The notes under the pieces: model-generated
The model's database searches: none
What the model saw: the letters and a program-made list of their open reading frames with translations, nothing else
What the model was told of the DNA's origin: nothing
Position numbers and translations under genes: made by a program
NCBI GenBank assembly: GCA_038231495.1
Contig: JBBRLG010000233.1
Span: 1-10,802 of the forward strand
From: JBBRLG01 sp038231495
Lineage (GTDB): Bacteria > Planctomycetota > Planctomycetia > Gemmatales > Gemmataceae
Length of the DNA stretch: 10,802 bases
Direction: 5' to 3'
Shown: positions 7,997 through 10,802 of the stretch, one piece after another
How the letters are laid out: every line of letters begins with the position of its first letter
Numbering within the stretch: the stretch's first letter is position 1

Positions 7997-8154
7997 TATC
8001 GCGAGACCCTTGGTATCCCGTTGGGAGAAGAGGAACAGAGGACGGCCGCCTCCGGGATCACCACGGCTGGCCCCAAGTGCTGCAAGAGGTCAAGTTGCCC
8101 CACCCGGCCCAGCAGGATGACCGGCGACGCATTGACGACCCAGCGTGTAACCAC
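7996..8154 (-). pseudogene. Truncated DUF3368/PIN-domain toxin remnant
   Basis: From a GTG at 8154 the frame reads MVTRWVVNASPVILLGRVG, then a DLLQHLG...VVIPEAAV stretch. This is the N-terminal strand-helix-strand of DUF3368 PIN toxins (typically VV-N/D-AS/TS-PLI and VVIPEAV). After about 36 residues the similarity stops. A non-family tail (LCSSSPNGIPRVSR) runs to a TAA at 7998-7996, giving only 52 residues against about 150 in intact family members. The later acidic residues of the PIN active site are therefore missing, and a functional RNase is very unlikely. The frame overlaps the antitoxin gene by 65 nt, the usual order for this pair. Its stop codon shares bases with the ATG of the PfaC-like gene (TAATG), so translation of the remnant may feed that gene. 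The GTG start is a judgement; an earlier start at 8226 would overlap the antitoxin far too much. Confidence 0.75.
8004..8035. repeat. REP-like element at the toxin truncation junction
   Basis: Contains TCCC-GTT-GGGA (8016-8026) on the plus strand. On the minus strand the word order TCTTC..CC..CAA..GGGA.AC..GGG resembles the element at 3739-3772 inside the PfaC-like gene. It covers the point where similarity to the DUF3368 family ends. Only weakly supported as a family member, by eye. Confidence 0.4.
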
Positions 8155-8398
8155 GGCTGATCTCCTCCTTGAGTTCTTCGAGGTCGACCGGGAACAGCTC
8201 GATCTTCGCCCGCGCGGACGCTTCAAGAAAATCGGCGTAAGTTAGCCCGGCCAGTCGCGCGGCCTGACTCGTTGACAATTCACCCCGACTACACAGGGAA
8301 AATGCCGCCGCCAGACGCAACGCTTCACCCGGCTCGCTACCGCCGTTCTTAAACCTTTCCAATAAATCGTCGGGAATCGCCAGCGTGACGCTTGCCAT
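8090..8398 (-). CDS. UPF0175-family antitoxin-like protein
   Basis: A 102-residue protein, apparently the antitoxin half of a UPF0175/DUF3368 toxin-antitoxin pair. The N-terminus MASVTLAIPDDLLERF has the short beta-strand-plus-helix look of this family. It is followed by an EALRLAAAFSLCSRGELSTSQAARLAG-type stretch with a helix-turn-helix-like S-x-x-x-A-A-x-L-A-G signature at about 43-52, and an acidic tail (DLEELKEEI). Start chosen at 8398 because of the AGGAGG site 6 nt upstream. The last ~20 residues (from RGYTLGRQ onward) are read over the start of the overlapping toxin frame, so the tail may not be conserved. By family knowledge such proteins bind their own promoter and neutralise a PIN-domain RNase. 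Here the partner is truncated, so the antitoxin may be a free-standing regulator or a relic. The module is out of place between two lipid megasynthase genes. Confidence 0.83.
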   Translation of the reverse strand: MASVTLAIPDDLLERFKNGGSEPGEALRLAAAFSLCSRGELSTSQAARLAGLTYADFLEASARAKIELFPVDLEELKEEISRGYTLGRQCVAGHPAGPGGAT

Positions 8399-8404
8399 GA
8401 GGCA

Positions 8405-8410
8405 CCTCCT
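8405..8410 (-). promoter_or_regulatory. Strong Shine-Dalgarno AGGAGG for the antitoxin gene
   Basis: On the minus strand AAAGGAGGT precedes the ATG at 8398, with a 6-nt spacer after AGGAGG. This is the only near-perfect Shine-Dalgarno among the gene starts in the window. It decides the antitoxin start at 8398 over any in-frame start further upstream. Confidence 0.85.
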
Positions 8411-8518
8411 TTCTTGACCGCTTATTTCAACCCCGGCCCTTTCCTCCGCGCCCATACCCTTTCCATCCAGCGCCGTTCGCGCGACACCTCGGGTGTCTCG
8501 GGTGGGGATGCCCGCAAC

Positions 8519-8530
8519 GCCGCAAGCGGC
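8519..8530 (-). repeat. 12-mer repeat, intergenic copy after PfaA-like gene
   Basis: Exact copy of the 12-mer (GCCGCTTGCGGC on the minus strand), 19 nt beyond the PfaA-like stop codon. It is one of two intergenic copies. The other lies between the PfaC-like and OleA-like genes. Confidence 0.75.
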
Positions 8531-8549
8531 AAATCCGGGGAGAATAACC

Positions 8550-10802
8550 TTACCGATTGACCATGACACGGCGCTCGAAGGCGCGCCGCAAGGCGGGATC
8601 AATCACGCACTCGTAACCGTCCATCCGCGCGACCAACGTGCCCTCGCCGTCGAGGAATTCGAGGTCCGCGACGGCATTCAACTCGGCCGCGCGCGTGACC
8701 CGGACGACGACGCGCACGCCGTCCGCGGGGAACGCCCGGCGGTATTGCCGGTAGCGGCCCACATAGCACGGCAGGCTCGCGGCCCCGCGCTGCTCCAGGC
8801 TCCACAGGATCATCAGCTGGAAACCCACATCCAGCGCCAGGGGGTCTGTCAACCACACTTGCCGGAGCGGGGTTTTGATCCAGCCCGCCGGTACTGGCGC
8901 GGTCCGCACCCGCGCCGCGATGCCGCGCTCGCCGTGGCCCTCGACGTGCTCGATGCCCTGCAAGTCTGGGCCGTGGAATAGGTGGTCGCGGTAAATCTCG
9001 GCAGGCGTGTAGCCGTAGCGTTGGTTCGTCACGTCGGCGACGTTCAGGGACGGCAGCGGCGCGGCGGGCAGGGTCGTCGTCAGCACCACGTCGGCGCGGG
9101 CGTGCAACGTCTCACGGCCGTCGGCCCGCACCGTCCGCAACTCGACCGGGGCGACGAAACCGCGGTCGGTCTTGACCGCCTTGCCGGCACCGACCCGGAG
9201 TGACAGCGGCCGGCCGTCTTCGAGGATCACGCCGTGCAAGACGCGAAAATCGTCGCAGCCGTGGAAGGCGAGGCCGGGGTTCTGGTGGACCGCCCCGTGA
9301 GCCAGCCATTCGAGGATCATCGCCATCGGCAGCACGGGCCGGCCGTTGAGGACGTGCGACTGCAAGAACGGGTGGCTCTCCACGTCCAGCACGCGCTCGA
9401 ACGCCATCGGCAGTGCAGCGACCGGCGGCGCTGGCAAAGCCGCAAGCGGCACGGACGCCGCGAGCATAATCACTTCAACCGATCGGTTTTGTTCGTTTTG
9501 AAGCTCCTGCACGAGGTAGTCGGCTCCTGCCTTCAAGCCGATGAGGCCGACGCCTTCCTGTCCGAAGAGTTTCTTCAGCGCCGGTGTTACCATGCCGCCG
9601 TCCCACGGACCCCAGTTCACCGCGACAACGCGACAGGCGGGCAAGCGCCGGGCCTGTTGTTGTGCCGTCTTGTTCAAGACTTCGTTGGCCATCGCGTAAT
9701 CGACCTGCCCCGTCCGCCCGAAGCGCCCCGTCGAGGACGAGAACAGCACCAGGACGCGCAAGTCCTGCGGCATCAATCCTTGGAGCAGGGACCGTAAGCC
9801 GTCCACTTTGGTGCCGAAAACGCGGTCAAACTGCTCGCCGGTCTTGTCCTCAATGCGGGCGTCGCCCAGCACGCCGGCACCGTGAATGAGACCGCGAACC
9901 GGCCCGATCTCGCTACGGACCGCGGCCAGCGTGCGCGCAACCTCGGCCGCATTGCGGATATCCACGGTCCGGTAAATAGCCCGCGCGCCGGCCGCCTCGA
10001 TGCGGTCGAGCGTCTGCCGGACTTCGCGCTGGGCCAAGACGCGCTGGTACTGCTCGCCGACCAGCTTCGGCAACGCCTTGCCGTTGGCCCGCTGGCCGAG
10101 TTCGCGCTTGATGTCCGTCTCGCTGGTTAACGCGAGCAACCAATCCGGTTCGGCTTCCGGTGCAGGACTACGGCCCAGCAAAACGAGCGTCGGCCGGAAC
10201 GCCGCGGCCAACGCGACCGCGACCTCGGCCGTCACGCCGCGCGCCCCGCCGGAGACGACGACCACCTCACCGGGGTGCAAGGGCGCGCCGGTCGGGCTCG
10301 CGGCTAACGGTTGCACGACCCGTTCGAGCGTGCAGCGGCCGCTCTTGGCCAGACCGACTTCAAGCGGTCCGGCGAGGAACATTTCCTCAACGATGGCGGC
10401 GGCGGCCTCGTCGGCGCTACCGAAATCGCCGGCCAGATCGAGTGCCTTGCAGCGGACCTCCGGCCATTCGTGACTTGCCGTCTTCGTCAAACCCGCCAGG
10501 CCGCCGTCGAGCGGTTCGCGGTTGGCGTCGAGGCCGCGCAGGCCGAACGCGCCGTCGAGGCGCGACACCGTTACGAGTAGCGCCGTCCCCTGTTTGCCGG
10601 CCTGGACGCCGAGTAGTGCGTTTTTCAGATACTCGGCATCGACCGCCGTTGGCGGCGCGATCACGACCAGTGCGCCCAAATTGTTCGGCTGCGGTTGGTC
10701 GCGCAGGGCGGCCAGAGGCGTCAAGTGCGGAGCGTAGCCGAGGTTCTTGACCCGACGGCCGACGGCATTCGCCAGTTCGGCATCGTCGGATGTGATGCAA
10801 AT
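8550..10802 (-). CDS. PfaA-like megasynthase, C-terminal part (KR-DH), partial at window edge
   Basis: The frame is open to the right edge, so only the last 750 residues are visible and the true start is outside. Counting from the edge, residues 1-175 look like the structural half of a ketoreductase (KR). The catalytic KR follows, with an NADPH-binding GGARGVT at about 195-201 and the complete tetrad Lys332, Ser356 (in FSSSTG), Tyr369 (DYAMAN) and Asn373. An Ala/Pro-rich linker leads to a polyketide-type dehydratase with HxxxGxxxxP (His483, in HVLNGRPVLP) and DxxxQ (Asp658, Gln662). By family knowledge KR reduces the beta-keto-acyl-ACP and DH dehydrates the alcohol. KR-DH at the C-terminus matches PfaA of PUFA-type synthases (KS-AT-ACPs-KR-DH). 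The upstream KS, AT and ACPs are inferred, not seen. The TAA stop lies 151 nt before a toxin-antitoxin remnant. A type I PKS or another secondary-lipid synthase is the alternative; the PfaC-like gene downstream favours the Pfa reading. Confidence 0.93.
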   Translation of the reverse strand: MCITSDDAELANAVGRRVKNLGYAPHLTPLAALRDQPQPNNLGALVVIAPPTAVDAEYLKNALLGVQAGKQGTALLVTVSRLDGAFGLRGLDANREPLDGGLAGLTKTASHEWPEVRCKALDLAGDFGSADEAAAAIVEEMFLAGPLEVGLAKSGRCTLERVVQPLAASPTGAPLHPGEVVVVSGGARGVTAEVAVALAAAFRPTLVLLGRSPAPEAEPDWLLALTSETDIKRELGQRANGKALPKLVGEQYQRVLAQREVRQTLDRIEAAGARAIYRTVDIRNAAEVARTLAAVRSEIGPVRGLIHGAGVLGDARIEDKTGEQFDRVFGTKVDGLRSLLQGLMPQDLRVLVLFSSSTGRFGRTGQVDYAMANEVLNKTAQQQARRLPACRVVAVNWGPWDGGMVTPALKKLFGQEGVGLIGLKAGADYLVQELQNEQNRSVEVIMLAASVPLAALPAPPVAALPMAFERVLDVESHPFLQSHVLNGRPVLPMAMILEWLAHGAVHQNPGLAFHGCDDFRVLHGVILEDGRPLSLRVGAGKAVKTDRGFVAPVELRTVRADGRETLHARADVVLTTTLPAAPLPSLNVADVTNQRYGYTPAEIYRDHLFHGPDLQGIEHVEGHGERGIAARVRTAPVPAGWIKTPLRQVWLTDPLALDVGFQLMILWSLEQRGAASLPCYVGRYRQYRRAFPADGVRVVVRVTRAAELNAVADLEFLDGEGTLVARMDGYECVIDPALRRAFERRVMVNR
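9439..9450 (-). repeat. 12-mer repeat GCCGCTTGCGGC/GCCGCAAGCGGC, copy in KR-DH linker
   Basis: Exact copy of the 12-mer found five times in this window. On the gene strand it reads GCCGCTTGCGGC and is translated as part of VPLAALP, in the Ala/Pro-rich linker between the KR and DH domains of the PfaA-like protein. It is a 5-bp inverted repeat around a TT/AA centre. Confidence 0.75.

Larger units (their letters stand above)
8399..8549. other. Gap between PfaA-like gene and antitoxin gene, with repeat and hairpin
   Basis: No coding region is supported here. Reading on the minus strand from the PfaA-like stop, it holds one exact 12-mer repeat (8519-8530), then a 6-bp perfect hairpin GACACC-TCG-GGTGTC (8483-8497), then a purine-rich tract ending in the antitoxin ribosome binding site. 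The hairpin is not followed by a T-run on the minus strand, so it is not a convincing intrinsic terminator. I could not point to a -35/-10 promoter with confidence. Confidence 0.6.

Noticed and set aside
8155..8226. ATG at 8226 as the toxin start
   Set aside because: The added residues are Arg/Ser-rich with no DUF3368 similarity and lie wholly inside the antitoxin gene; family similarity begins at the GTG near 8154.
8399..8602. Extended antitoxin start near 8602
   Set aside because: The extension would overlap the end of the PfaA-like gene, encodes no family similarity, and ignores the near-perfect Shine-Dalgarno in front of 8398.
1235..10802. Acyl-carrier-protein or enoyl-reductase domain within the visible megasynthases
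   Set aside because: I looked for a phosphopantetheine-site motif (DSL-type) and a PfaD-like flavin barrel and saw neither. They are probably encoded outside the window.

Overview
The window looks like part of a secondary-lipid (Pfa-type, polyunsaturated-fatty-acid-synthase-like) gene cluster from a GC-rich bacterium. A planctomycete is my best guess. The reasons are the repeat families (GCCGCAAGCGGC 12-mers, AGCTGAT-type heptamers, CCC...GGG hairpins) and the Pfa-type megasynthase architecture. Myxobacteria or another GC-rich phylum are not excluded. All convincing genes read on the minus strand, so the transcriptional order runs from the right edge to the left.

Layout in transcription order: (1) 10802-8550 is the 3' part of a PfaA-like megasynthase: ketoreductase (KR) then polyketide-type dehydratase (DH). 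Its 5' part, presumably KS-AT-ACP repeats, lies outside the window. (2) 8549-8399 is a 151-nt gap with a 12-mer repeat and a small hairpin. (3) 8398-8090 is a UPF0175-family antitoxin gene with a strong ribosome binding site, overlapped by (4) 8154-7996, a truncated DUF3368/PIN toxin gene. (5) 7996-1235 is a 2253-residue PfaC-like protein with the order KS - chain-length-factor-like KS - acyltransferase - double hot-dog dehydratase - double hot-dog dehydratase. Its ATG overlaps the stop of the truncated toxin (TAATG). (6) 1234-1186 is a short gap with a hairpin made from two copies of the 12-mer. (7) 1185-148 is a thiolase-superfamily (KAS III/OleA-like) condensing enzyme. (8) 147-1 is non-coding and holds heptamer repeats arranged as a large inverted repeat.

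How the genes may work together: the PfaA-like and PfaC-like proteins would iteratively build a polyunsaturated or hydroxylated acyl chain on ACPs encoded outside the window. The KR and three dehydratase units supply the beta-carbon processing. The OleA-like enzyme next in line could condense the finished acyl chain with a second acyl chain, as in bacterial long-chain ketone/olefin formation. The product is not readable from the sequence. No enoyl reductase, phosphopantetheinyl transferase, ACP or OleBCD gene is visible here.

The less ordinary content is structural. Small repeats sit almost exclusively in interdomain linkers and gene gaps, and a degraded toxin-antitoxin module separates two genes that would be expected to be adjacent.
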